A stretch of 64,000 bases of DNA from JBGQAS01 sp963699305. GTDB lineage: Bacteria > Chloroflexota > Anaerolineae > Anaerolineales > Anaerolineaceae. The position numbers and the translations under genes are program-made. Shown here piece after piece: positions 34,587 to 44,008 of the stretch. The notes beneath the pieces were generated by a model. The model saw only the letters and a list, made by a program, of their open reading frames with translations, had not been told where the DNA came from and did not search any database. The stretch covers positions 1,364,001 to 1,428,000 of the forward strand of contig OY969431.1 in assembly GCA_963699305.1 (NCBI GenBank), in the 5' to 3' direction. Position 1 is the stretch's first letter. Each line of letters starts with the position of its first letter.

Positions 34587-35855
34587 ATGCAGAATTCATT
34601 TCATCGCATTTTATCGTCTGAATCACCGGCTCGCAGGATCATCATGGGGGTGGTGTTCATCGTATTCGGTCTTGGTATCATTTTTCTTTTTGCAATCAAT
34701 TCTTCTCCCGACCAGGTTACCGAATTTCAATTGAATCCAGGCGGTTCGACTGCAATCATACCCCCCGTTAACCTGCCTACATCGATCGTACTGTATTCCC
34801 TTGCGATCCTCAGCGCCATTTTGGGTGGGGTTCAGCTTGCCAAGGGACTTAAAAAGTTTACCGGATTGGCATTGGGGCTTGTTGTCGGTTTCTTTGTATT
34901 TTGTTTTCTCACATGGGCAGCCGCAGGAAAATCATTAAACCTGGCTGGGTTGTTTGTCACTACTTTAGGCAAATCCGTACCTATTACACTGGGCGCGCTC
35001 GCCGGCATCATTTGCGAACGCGCCGGTGTTTTCAACATTGCCATCGAAGGTATGATGTTGATGGGCGCATTAGCAGGCTGTTTTATGAGCAGCATTCTCC
35101 AAAATGCCTGGCTTGGCTTGTTATTTGCATTGATGGCAGGCGCTTTGGTTGCTTTGCTCCATGCAATCCTTTCCATCAAATATAAAGTAAATCAGATCAT
35201 CTCCGGTACAGTGATCAATATTTTCGCCACCGGCTTTACATCCTATATGAACTCCAAGTTCATGCAGCCATATCAAAACCTCAATAACCCCATCATGTTC
35301 CAAACTTGGGAAATCCCACTGCTTTCCAAAATACCCTTCATTGGCCCCATCCTTTTCAAAAACAATCTGTATGTTTACGCGATGTACATCCTCTTAGTCG
35401 TGTTGACGATTGTTCTCTTTAAAACAAAATCAGGACTTCGGCTCCGTTCTGTGGGTGAGCATCCCAAGGCTGCTGATACGCTGGGGATCAAAGTCATCCG
35501 CACCCGCTACATAGCTGTCATATTGAGTGGCGCGGTAGCCGGCTTTGCAGGTAGTTACTTTACGCTTGGATCCGTTGGACGATTTGACCAGGTGATGACC
35601 GGGGGACGTGGTTTCATTGGTTTGGCTGCCATGATCTTCGGAAATTACATGCCAGCTGGTGCATTCAATGCCGGACTTTTGTTTGGGTTTGCAGATTCCT
35701 TAAAAGATAGATTGAGCATTCTGAATGTCAATATCCCGTCTTCCTTCTTGCTGATGGCGCCCTATCTGGCAACCATCATCGCCCTGGCTGGAGTCGTCGG
35801 ACGCTCACAACCGCCTGCAGCGGGTGGCATCCCTTACGAAAAAGAGTCGTTGTAA
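34587..35855 (+). CDS. Nucleoside ABC transporter permease 2 (BPD_transp_2, YufQ-like)
   Basis: The 422-residue integral membrane protein has the second-permease pattern: SVPITLGALAGIICERAGVFNIAIEGMMLMGA, then KVNQIISGTVINIFATG and SVGEHPKAADTLGIKV. Two or three extra N-terminal membrane segments (residues about 15-115) make it about 100 residues longer than YufQ-type relatives. It is the last gene of the operon; a terminator follows 24 bases later. Confidence 0.91.
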   Translation: MQNSFHRILSSESPARRIIMGVVFIVFGLGIIFLFAINSSPDQVTEFQLNPGGSTAIIPPVNLPTSIVLYSLAILSAILGGVQLAKGLKKFTGLALGLVVGFFVFCFLTWAAAGKSLNLAGLFVTTLGKSVPITLGALAGIICERAGVFNIAIEGMMLMGALAGCFMSSILQNAWLGLLFALMAGALVALLHAILSIKYKVNQIISGTVINIFATGFTSYMNSKFMQPYQNLNNPIMFQTWEIPLLSKIPFIGPILFKNNLYVYAMYILLVVLTIVLFKTKSGLRLRSVGEHPKAADTLGIKVIRTRYIAVILSGAVAGFAGSYFTLGSVGRFDQVMTGGRGFIGLAAMIFGNYMPAGAFNAGLLFGFADSLKDRLSILNVNIPSSFLLMAPYLATIIALAGVVGRSQPPAAGGIPYEKESL

Positions 35856-35878
35856 TACCTAGTAGAAATAAAACCATC

Positions 35879-35911
35879 ACAGGGTAGCTGAAAAGGCTGC
35901 CCTGTTTTTGT
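35879..35911 (+). terminator. Terminator of the nucleoside transporter operon
   Basis: Stem ACAGGGTAGC / GCTGCCCTGT with one G-T wobble, followed by TTTTGTT. A TATAAT box (35912-35917) follows at once and may serve the next operon, although no good -35 is visible. Confidence 0.82.
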
Positions 35912-35945
35912 TATAATCGCGTGGTTCACCCATTCCTAGGAGTAA

Positions 35946-36854
35946 ATGATGTCAACGATTGAAATCCAACATATCAGTAAAAATTTTGCTTCCACCCGAG
36001 CTGTCGATGATGTCTCTTTCAACGTTGACTCCGGTGAAATTTTCGGTCTACTGGGTCCGAATGGAGCAGGCAAAACGACTACCATCAGGATGATGCTGGA
36101 TATATTCAAGCCGGATGCCGGAAAGATATCCATTTTCAATGGACCGATGGACGAACAAAAAAAGGATTGGATCGGGTATCTTCCCGAAGAACGCGGTTTG
36201 TACCAAGATATCGCACTGGACCGTTGTCTGATATACCTGGCATCGCTCAAGGGAGTTTCCAAAACGGATGCCGAAGAAAGATTGAATAAGTTGCTTGATC
36301 GCTTTGAACTGGCGGATGTTCGCAAAAAGAAACTGAAAGAATTGAGCAAAGGCATGCAGCAGAAAGCCCAGCTGATCGCCACCCTCATCCATCAACCGAA
36401 GCTTATCATCATCGATGAACCATTTAATGCGTTGGACCCGATCAATACGCAAATGGTGAAGGATCTGCTGGTGGAGGAAAAAGAGCGAGGTGCCACGATC
36501 ATCATGTCCACTCATCAAATGCACCAGGTTGAAGAATTATGTGACCGCATCCTTTTAATGAACCTTGGAAAAACCATGCTGTACGGTAAATTGGATTCCA
36601 TTCGTAAAGATCATGCAAGCACCGATATTCATTTACAGACTTCCAGTATTCTGCCATCTCGCATTACAGATGTTAAAGCAATCAAAAAAGTAAACGGAGT
36701 ATTTTTACTCCATTTAGAAGAGGGTATCACTCCACAAACTGTGCTTCAACAATTATTGACACTGGATGTAGTGATCGAAAAATTTGAATTAGCGTTGCCA
36801 TCCCTGGATGATATTTTTATCAAAGTTGTAACCGATGCGGGAACCATGAAATGA
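35946..36854 (+). CDS. ABC transporter ATPase, NatA type
   Basis: The 302-residue single NBD has Walker A GPNGAGKTTT, the Q loop in YLPEERGLYQDI, signature LSKGMQQKAQL, Walker B LIIIDEPFNALD and the switch His in MSTHQMHQVEELC. The C-terminal 80 residues form the DUF4162 regulatory domain. With two permeases that have large extracytoplasmic loops it fits a NatAB-like exporter (Na+ or drugs; substrate unknown). AGGAG lies before two successive ATG codons (35946, 35949); spacing favours the second. It overlaps the next gene by ATGA. Confidence 0.9.
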   Translation: MMSTIEIQHISKNFASTRAVDDVSFNVDSGEIFGLLGPNGAGKTTTIRMMLDIFKPDAGKISIFNGPMDEQKKDWIGYLPEERGLYQDIALDRCLIYLASLKGVSKTDAEERLNKLLDRFELADVRKKKLKELSKGMQQKAQLIATLIHQPKLIIIDEPFNALDPINTQMVKDLLVEEKERGATIIMSTHQMHQVEELCDRILLMNLGKTMLYGKLDSIRKDHASTDIHLQTSSILPSRITDVKAIKKVNGVFLLHLEEGITPQTVLQQLLTLDVVIEKFELALPSLDDIFIKVVTDAGTMK

Positions 36855-38071
36855 AGAAACTATGGCTTGTCGCCCGTTATGAATTTCTGCGCCACATCCG
36901 CAGGCGACGTTTTATCCTCGCGCTTCTCAGTATGCCAGTATTCATCGGATTGATGGTTGGCGTGGGAATGCTTTCGGTCGTTGCCCAAATGAAACCCACC
37001 CCAATCGGTTATGTCGATGCAACCAATATTTTCCAAGTCCTGCAACCACTTCCAAAAGATTTTGGTCAACGCTTCATGAAACCTGTGAACATCATACGGT
37101 TTAAAGATGAAAATACGGGAAGGACAGCTTTGGAAGCGAAAACCATTCAGGCGTTATTTATTTTGGAACCGGATTATCTTTCCAATGGTCAGGTAAGAAT
37201 GATCGCACTGACACAACCCGGTGAAAATGCCAAGGATGATTTTGGTGACACTTTGCGTTATAACCTCATTTTAACCCAGCCAACCGGAATCAGGAATCGG
37301 TTGATTGATGGTGACAACCTTATCATCCGCTCGGCGGATGGAAGTCGGCAAACGGAAGAAAATAACATCCTTGGTTTCATCCTGCCGGTGATCTCCGGAG
37401 TACTCTTTATGATAGCCATCAATATGACCGGGGGATACCTGATGCAAGCCATGGTGGAGGAAAAAGAAAATCGTACCATGGAATTGGTGGTCACGTCCAT
37501 GCGTCCATCGGATTTGATGGCTGGCAAAGTCATCGGTAACCTGGCAGTTGGTTTGTTACAGTTGGCAGTCTGGCTTGGTATTGGTTACCTTGCCGTCATT
37601 TTCATGCAGCGCTATTTGCCGTTTGCCCAGAATTTCAGGCTCGATGCCATCTCATCCATGCTGATGTTGGTCACGTTTCTTCCCGCTTTTATCATGGTGT
37701 GCGCCTTGATGGCAATGGTGGGTGCCGTTGCCACGGATACAAGTGAGGCACAACAGGTGGCCGGAGTGTTCACACTGCCAATCGTGATCCCCTACTTTTT
37801 CATTACCGCAATCATCTTCAATCCCAATGGGATCCTGTCGGTGGCACTGAGTATTTTCCCTTTGACTGCACCCATTTCGTTGCCGCTAAGGGCTGCGTTT
37901 TCTACCATTCCAATTTGGCAGATCGCGATTGCCCTTTCACTGTTGATATTGAGTGCCATAGGAGCGCTTTGGCTTGCAGGTCGGGCTTTTCGATTGGGCA
38001 TGCTGCGTTACGGCAAACGTCTCTCACTCCGTGAATTATTCAAGCCGGCTGCGTCGAATAATAAACGATGA
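36851..38071 (+). CDS. ABC exporter permease, NatB/ABC-2 type (1)
   Basis: The 406-residue protein has an N-terminal membrane segment (FILALLSMPVFIGLMVGVGM), a soluble extracytoplasmic domain of about 130 residues, and six C-terminal membrane segments. The ABC-2 family wording is clear in EEKENRTMELVVTSMRPSDLMAGKVIGN. It overlaps both neighbours by 4 bases. Its companion at 38068 is a paralogue, so the exporter is probably a heterodimer of two permeases with the shared ATPase. Confidence 0.88.
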   Translation: MKKLWLVARYEFLRHIRRRRFILALLSMPVFIGLMVGVGMLSVVAQMKPTPIGYVDATNIFQVLQPLPKDFGQRFMKPVNIIRFKDENTGRTALEAKTIQALFILEPDYLSNGQVRMIALTQPGENAKDDFGDTLRYNLILTQPTGIRNRLIDGDNLIIRSADGSRQTEENNILGFILPVISGVLFMIAINMTGGYLMQAMVEEKENRTMELVVTSMRPSDLMAGKVIGNLAVGLLQLAVWLGIGYLAVIFMQRYLPFAQNFRLDAISSMLMLVTFLPAFIMVCALMAMVGAVATDTSEAQQVAGVFTLPIVIPYFFITAIIFNPNGILSVALSIFPLTAPISLPLRAAFSTIPIWQIAIALSLLILSAIGALWLAGRAFRLGMLRYGKRLSLRELFKPAASNNKR

Positions 38072-39318
38072 AAAAAATAATCCTCGTCTTCAAGCATGAA
38101 TTCATTTCGGTTGTAACGCGCCGGTCTTTCCTGATCGCATTGGTGTTGTTACCGGTGGTTGGTTTCCTGGTAACGCTCGTCGTCAAGATCATTCGGGATT
38201 CGCCGGCTGGTCAGGAGACTGCGCTCACCATGCAGGACCTTTTTTCTCCGAACACCAAACCGTCAATTGAAGGATACGTCGACGATGCAGGATTGATCAA
38301 AATTGTCCCTGAAAATATCCGCACGCAACTATTGCCTTTCAATAACGAGGAAGATATCCGTAAGGCCCTAGCAGAAAAGGAGATCTCAGCTTTCTACATT
38401 CTCCCAAAGCAATTCATGACCACTGGAGAGATAATATATGTTCGTCCGGATTTCAATCCAATCGCAGGAGCCACCCGCTCAGCGGTTTTTACAGATCTGG
38501 TCAGTTTGAACCTGGTGGGAGGCGATCTGAATTTACATTACCGTCTCGTGAACCCGATCAATGTTGAAACAGTTTTACTTTCCAGTGAACCGCAGAGGGA
38601 TCGAAACAATGCGTTGACCTTTTTCATCCCCTATGGGATTACCATGCTGTTCTATTTCGTCATCATGGGTTCGGCAAGCATGATGCTGGGGAATATCACC
38701 ACCGAAAAATCAAACAGAATGATCGAAATGCTGATGACGTCGGTGACACCAACCCAGATGCTGACGGGAAAGATCATCGCTCTCGGTCTTGCGGGATTAT
38801 TACAAACCTTCGTGTGGACATTCAGCGGATATTTATTGCTGAACATCAGTGGAGCAACATTCAACCTGCCCGTGGCATTCCAGCTTCCGCTTTCGATTGT
38901 TTTTTGGGGATTGATATTCTTTGCTCTCGGGTATGCCTTATACGCAAGCTTGATGGCAGGTGTTGGCGCATTGGTGCCCAGTCTGCGAGAAGCATCCCAG
39001 GCGACCATTATGATGATCATCCCGCTAATGATCCCCCTGGTGTTGATCAGCGCCCTTGCACAAAATCCGAACGGGACCCTGGCGGTTGTCCTCAGCCTAT
39101 TCCCGCTCACTGCCCCGGTAGCCATGATGACCCGCCTGGCTGCCGCGCAGGTGCCGGTATGGCAAACCGGGTTGTCAGTAGCGCTGCTGTTCCTCACGGT
39201 GATTTTTTTCGTCAGAGGTATTGCGGGGTTGTTTAGAGCTCAAAACCTGCTTACAGGTCAAAGTTTTAGCCTAAGAGTATTTTTTAAGGCGATGTCAGGA
39301 AAAGAAAAAAGCAGGTAA
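38068..39318 (+). CDS. ABC exporter permease, NatB/ABC-2 type (2)
   Basis: The 416-residue protein has the same plan as its upstream neighbour: one N-terminal membrane segment, a soluble domain of about 140 residues and six C-terminal membrane segments, with ITTEKSNRMIEMLMTSVTPTQMLTGKIIALG as the ABC-2 mark. It ends 22 bases before the tRNA-Arg-derived repeat, so the integrated element begins just past this operon. No terminator is seen between them. Confidence 0.88.
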   Translation: MKKIILVFKHEFISVVTRRSFLIALVLLPVVGFLVTLVVKIIRDSPAGQETALTMQDLFSPNTKPSIEGYVDDAGLIKIVPENIRTQLLPFNNEEDIRKALAEKEISAFYILPKQFMTTGEIIYVRPDFNPIAGATRSAVFTDLVSLNLVGGDLNLHYRLVNPINVETVLLSSEPQRDRNNALTFFIPYGITMLFYFVIMGSASMMLGNITTEKSNRMIEMLMTSVTPTQMLTGKIIALGLAGLLQTFVWTFSGYLLLNISGATFNLPVAFQLPLSIVFWGLIFFALGYALYASLMAGVGALVPSLREASQATIMMIIPLMIPLVLISALAQNPNGTLAVVLSLFPLTAPVAMMTRLAAAQVPVWQTGLSVALLFLTVIFFVRGIAGLFRAQNLLTGQSFSLRVFFKAMSGKEKSR

Positions 39319-39340
39319 AGTACTTCAAATAATATTAAGT

Positions 39341-39401
39341 TATAATCACCCTGCCCGCACCTGTAGCTCAATTGGATAGAGTGATGGACTTCGAATCCAG
39401 A
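39341..39401 (+). repeat. attL: 61-bp direct repeat with the 5' half of tRNA-Arg
   Basis: This copy is identical to 50471-50531. It covers TATAATCACC, the spacer to the tRNA and the tRNA-Arg 5' half through the anticodon loop and the first bases past the anticodon stem. The tRNA fragment (39357-39401) has no 3' half and cannot give a tRNA. Identity ends at 39402 on the right and 39340 on the left. Confidence 0.93.
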
Positions 39402-39434
39402 CCCAAGATTTGGTCGGTATCCAAAGGAGAAACG

Positions 39435-40351
39435 ATGGATACCAAGGTTTTAGAGCATAGGATTCTTTTAGATTACATAGATAGTTGGATTGAAGGGTTT
39501 TTGATAGATAGAAAAGCAAGAAGATTATCCCCCAAGACAATCATTTTTTATAAAGCAAAATTACTTCCCTTTCAAAAATATTGTGAAGCTAATTTAATCA
39601 AACAGATTTTAACCAAATCACACCCTCTTTTATCAGGCAGTTCTTTTTGGTATTAGAAGAAAAGAACCTTGACACCCATACATATTTCAGGAGTATTAAA
39701 GCATGGTTAAGATCGGTATGAAGAAGAGGTTGAATCGGAGGGTTGGAACAATCCCATCAAGAAAGTTCACGCACCCAAAATACCTGATGTAGTGTTAGAA
39801 CCAGTTGATATTAAGAATGTGTTTGAATTAGTAGATGTTTGTTCCGATAGGGAAACAGGATTAAAGGGATAAGGCAATATTCTTAACCTTACTTGATACC
39901 GGACTGCGAGCAGCAGAACTACTTGATATAAAAATGGAAAACCTTAATATCGCGCTTGGTAGTATTTTTGTTGAGAAGGGGAAAAGGCGGGAAATCACGA
40001 ATTGTATTTATTGGCAGAAAATCAAAAAGAGCAATTATGGCGTACATCAGGATTTGCCCCCGGGAGAAAAAATATTTATTCGAAACAGATGAGGGAGATA
40101 GACTTACTTATAGTGGTTTGCTTGATTTGATTGATAGATGGAGTAAGAAGGCAGGTATTTATCCACCCCCTCCCCCTCACTCGTTCCGCAGAGCTTTTGC
40201 GCTCAATTCACTTCGAAATGGCATTGATTTGTTCACCTTAAGTAAATTGTTGGGACACTCGGATTTGAGTTTATTAAGAAGGTATATCAGGTTATTACCT
40301 GAAGACCTACAAATAGCACACTCCAAATATTCCCCGGTGGATAACTTTTAA
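39435..40351 (+). pseudogene. int: Tyrosine recombinase (integrase), multiply frameshifted
   Basis: The reading of about 305 residues needs at least four frame changes (near 39636, 39706, 39868 and 39977), most in homopolymers. Joined frames give a SAM-like core-binding domain (LLDYIDSWIEGFLIDRKARRLS, IKAWLRWYEEEVE) and a catalytic domain with Arg in DTGLRAAEL, HSFRR, LGHSDLSLLRRY; the Arg, HxxR, His and final Tyr are all present. It would cut at the tRNA-Arg att site and drive integration and excision. Start ATG 39435 follows AAAGGAG. Whether it is really broken or only misassembled cannot be decided here. Confidence 0.85.
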
Positions 40352-40393
40352 CCTAAGTATAATAATCTTGGGTTGGGAAAAGGAGTAAATAAT

Positions 40394-40738
40394 ATGAAAA
40401 TGAAACCTGAATTACTGCGAAAAATTCTCATATGGGTAGAAAAAAGTTTACCTGATGGTAATAAACTATATGAAGCAACAGATATTACTATTCCCCATTA
40501 CACACAAGAAGAAATAAATTTACATGTTGATTTATTGATGGATGGTGGATATTTTCATACTACTGATAATAGATTGATTTTTCGTCTTTCACTCAATGGT
40601 TATCAATTACTAGATATGATAAGAAAAGATACTGTTTGGAAAAAGGTACAAAAATCTTTAGCAGATATTGGAATGCAAGCAATTCCAGTATTAATACCAA
40701 TTGTCATTGAACAAATAAAATCAATGATAATAAAGTAA
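40394..40738 (+). CDS. DUF2513 family protein (copy 1)
   Basis: The 114-residue protein fits the phage-associated DUF2513 family: PELLRKILIWVEKSLPDG, YTQEEINLHVDLLMDGGYFH (a winged-helix-like part), then LSLNGYQLLDMIRKDTVWKKVQKSL. Family function is unknown; the layout looks like a small winged-helix protein. AAAGGAG precedes ATG 40394. The next gene is a divergent copy. Confidence 0.8.
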   Translation: MKMKPELLRKILIWVEKSLPDGNKLYEATDITIPHYTQEEINLHVDLLMDGGYFHTTDNRLIFRLSLNGYQLLDMIRKDTVWKKVQKSLADIGMQAIPVLIPIVIEQIKSMIIK

Positions 40739-40777
40739 ATTGGTAAGAAAATAACTCTCCTGACAGAAAGGGAACTA

Positions 40778-41117
40778 ATGAAACAAGAACCAGAGTTGTT
40801 TAAAAAAATTCTCCTTTGGTGTGAAGGAAGAATTCCTGCTGAAAACAAATCCTTTGATTCAAATGAGGTTCAAATAAAAGGTTATTCTCCTTTTCAAATC
40901 AATTTTCATATTAAAATTATTGGTGGAAAATGGTTATATAGATGCTATTGCATCTAAAGATGATATGACTACTTACTATATTTTTGAAAATCTGACATTA
41001 CAAGGAGGTGAACTACTTAATCTTTTTAGAAATAATACTGTGGGAAAGAAAATCACCAAATTCTTAAAAGAGCAGGGATTACAAGCATTTCCCATTCTTA
41101 TTGAAATTACTTGCTGA
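40778..41117 (+). CDS. DUF2513 family protein (copy 2, frameshifted)
   Basis: The first 46 codons (KQEPELFKKILLWCEGRIPAE) and the part after about 40920 (VENGYIDAIASKDDM, then LQGGELLNLFRNNTVGKKITKFL) lie in different frames. Joined they give about 112 residues, aligned end to end with copy 1. One surplus base in the run before GGTGGAAAATGG explains the break. Start ATG 40778 has GAAAGGGAA upstream. Tandem duplication followed by divergence is the simplest origin. Confidence 0.72.
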
Positions 41118-41230
41118 TTACCTAACTACCCATTTCAAATAATAAAAATAAATAGACAAAACCGGGGGTAATTTTGATTTACGAAAGAACAACTAAAAGG
41201 AAATATATTCTAAACTAGAAGGAGGAGTAA

Positions 41231-41395
41231 ATGATTAATGTATTAATCGGTATTGTGATTGGTTGCATAATTGGCAATCTTGCCATGATTTATGTAATAT
41301 GGAGGATGTATAAGATTGTAGACAACCAAAAAGTATTATTGACAGAAAAACAGGCAGAATCAGATTATTTTCGAAGAATAGCTAGTCTTAGTTAG
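41231..41395 (+). CDS. Small membrane protein, 54 residues
   Basis: It begins MINVLIGIVIGCIIGNLAMIYV, one membrane segment, followed by a charged C-terminal helix of about 30 residues. GGAGGAG lies right before the ATG, which supports translation. No family is recognised. Small single-span proteins of this kind occur in phages and satellites (holin-, spanin- or immunity-like), but no role can be assigned. Confidence 0.6.
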   Translation: MINVLIGIVIGCIIGNLAMIYVIWRMYKIVDNQKVLLTEKQAESDYFRRIASLS

Positions 41396-41465
41396 AGGGG
41401 AATAGTGGACTTTTTTTGAAACAAATATATACTGCTTGTGATAAGAATTTTAAGGAGGGGTTATT

Positions 41466-42080
41466 ATGAATTTCGGACTTGATTTTCTTTCTAATTTTTT
41501 GGCGACTATGGTAGCAGGAGTTTTATTAGCGATTTTGGTTGATAGAGTAATAGCACGAAGACAAGCCAATGAAGAAAAGAAATCCAATATTTTAGAGCAA
41601 GGCATAAATAAATGTGAAAGAATTGAAACCTATCTGTCAAAATTATATGTAGATATTATTGATATTTATGATAGATTAGAAATGAATAAAGTAGCAATCT
41701 ATAAAAAAACATTTATCCATTATATTAGTCTTCGAACAGATTATTGGGAAATTTTAGAAAACAGCGGGGAACTTACCGAGGTTTTAAATCCTGATTTAGT
41801 TTATATACTATCAATTTTTTTCTCTATAGCAAAAGAAATAAATGAGATTGACAATAGAATAATGCTTTCTAGAACATTTAGGGAAGGTGGTAGAGACGAA
41901 ACTTATTTGAATTCATTACTTCTGCTTAGGTATGATAGGTTGCAGAATATTAAGAAATCTACCTATGAAAATATTGAATATGTACAAGATAAAAATAAAG
42001 CAACCCTAAATCAATTTAGAAAATTACATGATGAAGCATTAAAAGAGATGAGCAAGCTTTTCCAAGTAATATGCTCGTGA
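41466..42080 (+). CDS. Membrane-anchored helical protein, unknown function
   Basis: The 204-residue protein has one N-terminal membrane segment (FLATMVAGVLLAILVDRVIA), then a long, mostly helical and charged domain without Cys pairs except scattered single ones. A strong GGAGGGG precedes the ATG. It resembles in layout other single-span proteins of defence or regulatory islands, but I recognise no family. It is intact, unlike several neighbours, which speaks against general decay. Confidence 0.65.
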   Translation: MNFGLDFLSNFLATMVAGVLLAILVDRVIARRQANEEKKSNILEQGINKCERIETYLSKLYVDIIDIYDRLEMNKVAIYKKTFIHYISLRTDYWEILENSGELTEVLNPDLVYILSIFFSIAKEINEIDNRIMLSRTFREGGRDETYLNSLLLLRYDRLQNIKKSTYENIEYVQDKNKATLNQFRKLHDEALKEMSKLFQVICS

Positions 42081-42198
42081 CTATTCGGGGGTAAAAGCAA
42101 GCACAGTTTGAATATTTTCAAAGAATTTCCAAACTTAGTTAATAAAAGGCTTGAGTATTTAAAGATTTGACCCTTACCGGGGTTAGAAAGGACAAAAC

Positions 42199-42694
42199 AT
42201 GGAAGATTCACAAATACTTCATGGTGAAATTGTAAGAGTTATAAATAACAAAATAAGCGATAAGCAAATTGTAGATTCCTTTAGAAGAAACAGGCGGGAA
42301 TGTAACCATCAGCGCAAGGAAACTTAATTGCAGTGTTCAAGCAATTTATACCAGGTTGAAAAAGAATTCTGAGTTAAAACTTGCTTTGGAAGAATCTAGG
42401 GAATTTCAGCTTGATGAAGCGGATTTTCAGCTACAAAACGCAGTAAAAAATGGTGAACCTTGGGCGGTGCAGTTCACCCTGCGCACATTGGGAAGAGACA
42501 GGGGTTATGGTGAAGGATTGATAGTAAATTCCACTGTAACTAAAAAGATGAATGAAGATTTTCACCCCGAGGATTTAACATTAGAGGAAGGTATTGAGCT
42601 TGAGAGACTTCTGAAAAAAGGTTATAGAGGGGAATGGGGCAATACAGAATCAGAACCAGAACAGCCAATAGATGGTGAAACAGTAATAGAGTAG
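42199..42694 (+). CDS. HTH protein like phage terminase small subunit (frameshifted)
   Basis: Frames on both sides of about 42285 join into about 164 residues: an N-terminal helix-turn-helix (GGNVTISARKLNCSVQAIYTRLKK) and a middle part (DFQLQNAVKNGEPWAVQFTLRTLGRDRGYGE). The phrase 'xAVKNGEPWAVQFxLxTxGRxRGY' is typical of small terminase subunits and related HTH proteins of phages. TerS recognises packaging sites on DNA; satellites carry their own TerS to redirect helper phage packaging. GAAAGGA lies before ATG 42199. No large terminase is present in the element. Confidence 0.62.
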
Positions 42695-42701
42695 ATTGTA
42701 T

Positions 42702-42748
42702 GGGGGCAGGCAGGATACCAATTATTAAAGCGATTTAACTCCTGCCCC
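42702..42748 (+). repeat. Intergenic inverted repeat, GGGGCAGG family (copy 1)
   Basis: GGGGCAGG (42703-42710) and CCTGCCCC (42741-42748) flank a 30-base AT-rich loop, 8 bases after the TerS-like gene. The right arm and what follows (CCTGCCCC, then CATCAG a few bases on) recur at 44469-44512. It may be a terminator-like or RNA-stability element. Confidence 0.6.
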
Positions 42749-42863
42749 GCTCCATCAGTATTTCAAGTGGGAGCATAAAACAAAACTTTTAAGTGGCGTT
42801 ATTTCAAATGGATGTTTTTAGTAGCTGTATAATAATCCTAAGGGTAGGGAAAGGATTAATAAA

Positions 42864-43834
42864 ATGTTTACTGAAAACTATAATGGGAATCCACAATTTA
42901 GAGCAGAATTTGAATTTCTTCTAAAGTTTAAGAATGGTTGGAAAAAGGAAGATATCAGAGAAGATATTTGGAAACCAGTTTTGCAAGAAAATATTAATCA
43001 GGTTATTAACAGATTCAAAAATCTTAGGCACTGGTTACAAGAAGCGGATTAATTCAAAAAATTGAATACTCTTGTAAGCTAACCGATTTGAAACCTTTTC
43101 TGAAAACTAAAGGACAAAAAGTAACAGGTAATAAAAGAGAATTGGCACTCTCAGCATCAGTTTTTCAAAATGATAAGTTCATCAAAGACATTCAAAAGCA
43201 AACAATATATATATTATCTGAAAGTGGAAATCAAAAAGTTTTAGATTTTCTCATGTTCAAGACTTACGAGAGAGAAGAAGCTGAAAAGAAAACAATAGAA
43301 TTTCTTGAATCTCATGATTATAAATCGGCTTGTTTAACTATGATTGAATATGAGAAACAGCAAGTATTTCCTAGAGGGATGGGTATAGATTGGAATCATT
43401 ACAACCCCAAAGATGATATTTCTGCATTGAAATCAATGTTTTCTTCAGCACCAAAAATCCTTAAGGGTATATCAAATGAAAAGCTAAAAATCCTACAAAT
43501 AGCAGGTGCAATGAAGTTTTTATATGGCACAAGTAGTTTTTCAAAATACCTTCCTAATGATTTTGAGACTGGCACTCGTTTTGATTGTGAAACTGCTAGT
43601 AGGATGCTCACCTTTGTTGGTTATCATCAGCGTAATTTAGCAAGTTACCGAGCTTACCCAAGTGTTACAGTTGGGGTTGAAATACTGAATGCACCCGGTT
43701 GTTGTGAGGAGTGTAATAAATTGAATGGCAAGAAATTCAAACTAGATGAAGTAATAGAATTACCTTATGAACATTGCACACATGAAATGGGGTGTAGATG
43801 TACTATCATTCCCTTAACTGTTCTCAGCTCATAA
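42864..43834 (+). CDS. SAP-domain protein with C-terminal Cys/His motif (frameshifted)
   Basis: One missing base near 43046 joins two frames into about 323 residues. After 62 residues comes a SAP motif (KLTDLKPFLKTKGQKVTGNKRELA), a DNA-binding helix-extended-loop-helix, then a helical middle part and a tail with CCEECNKLNGKKF and HCTHEMGCRC. That tail resembles the C-terminal 'Cx2C ... H ... CRC' of phage Mu gpF-like minor head proteins. Together these suggest a DNA- or capsid-associated protein. AAAGGA precedes ATG 42864. Assignment is tentative. Confidence 0.6.
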
Positions 43835-43971
43835 AAGATTCATTCATGTGGTGGACTATTGTTGACTATTTAACTACGCTTTTGTTAATATGCAATGTCA
43901 ATAACCATTAATCAGAAGCTATTTCAAAGACAGATGAACCTTAAAGAATGCGATTAATAAAAATTGGCCTC

Positions 43972-44000
43972 TTGACAAAATATCCGAAATGTGGTATAAT
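43972..44000 (+). promoter_or_regulatory. Perfect consensus promoter inside the element
   Basis: TTGACA (43972-43977), 17-base spacer, TATAAT (43995-44000): both boxes are exact consensus. It is the clearest promoter of the element and drives the rightward block that includes the RHH gene and the primase-helicase. A palindrome lies at the predicted transcription start. Confidence 0.92.
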
Positions 44001-44008
44001 AGAGCCTA

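Noticed and set aside
39357..39401. A tRNA-Arg gene at the left att site
   Set aside because: Only the 5' half is there; after 39401 the sequence no longer pairs with the acceptor or T arm. It is the att remnant.
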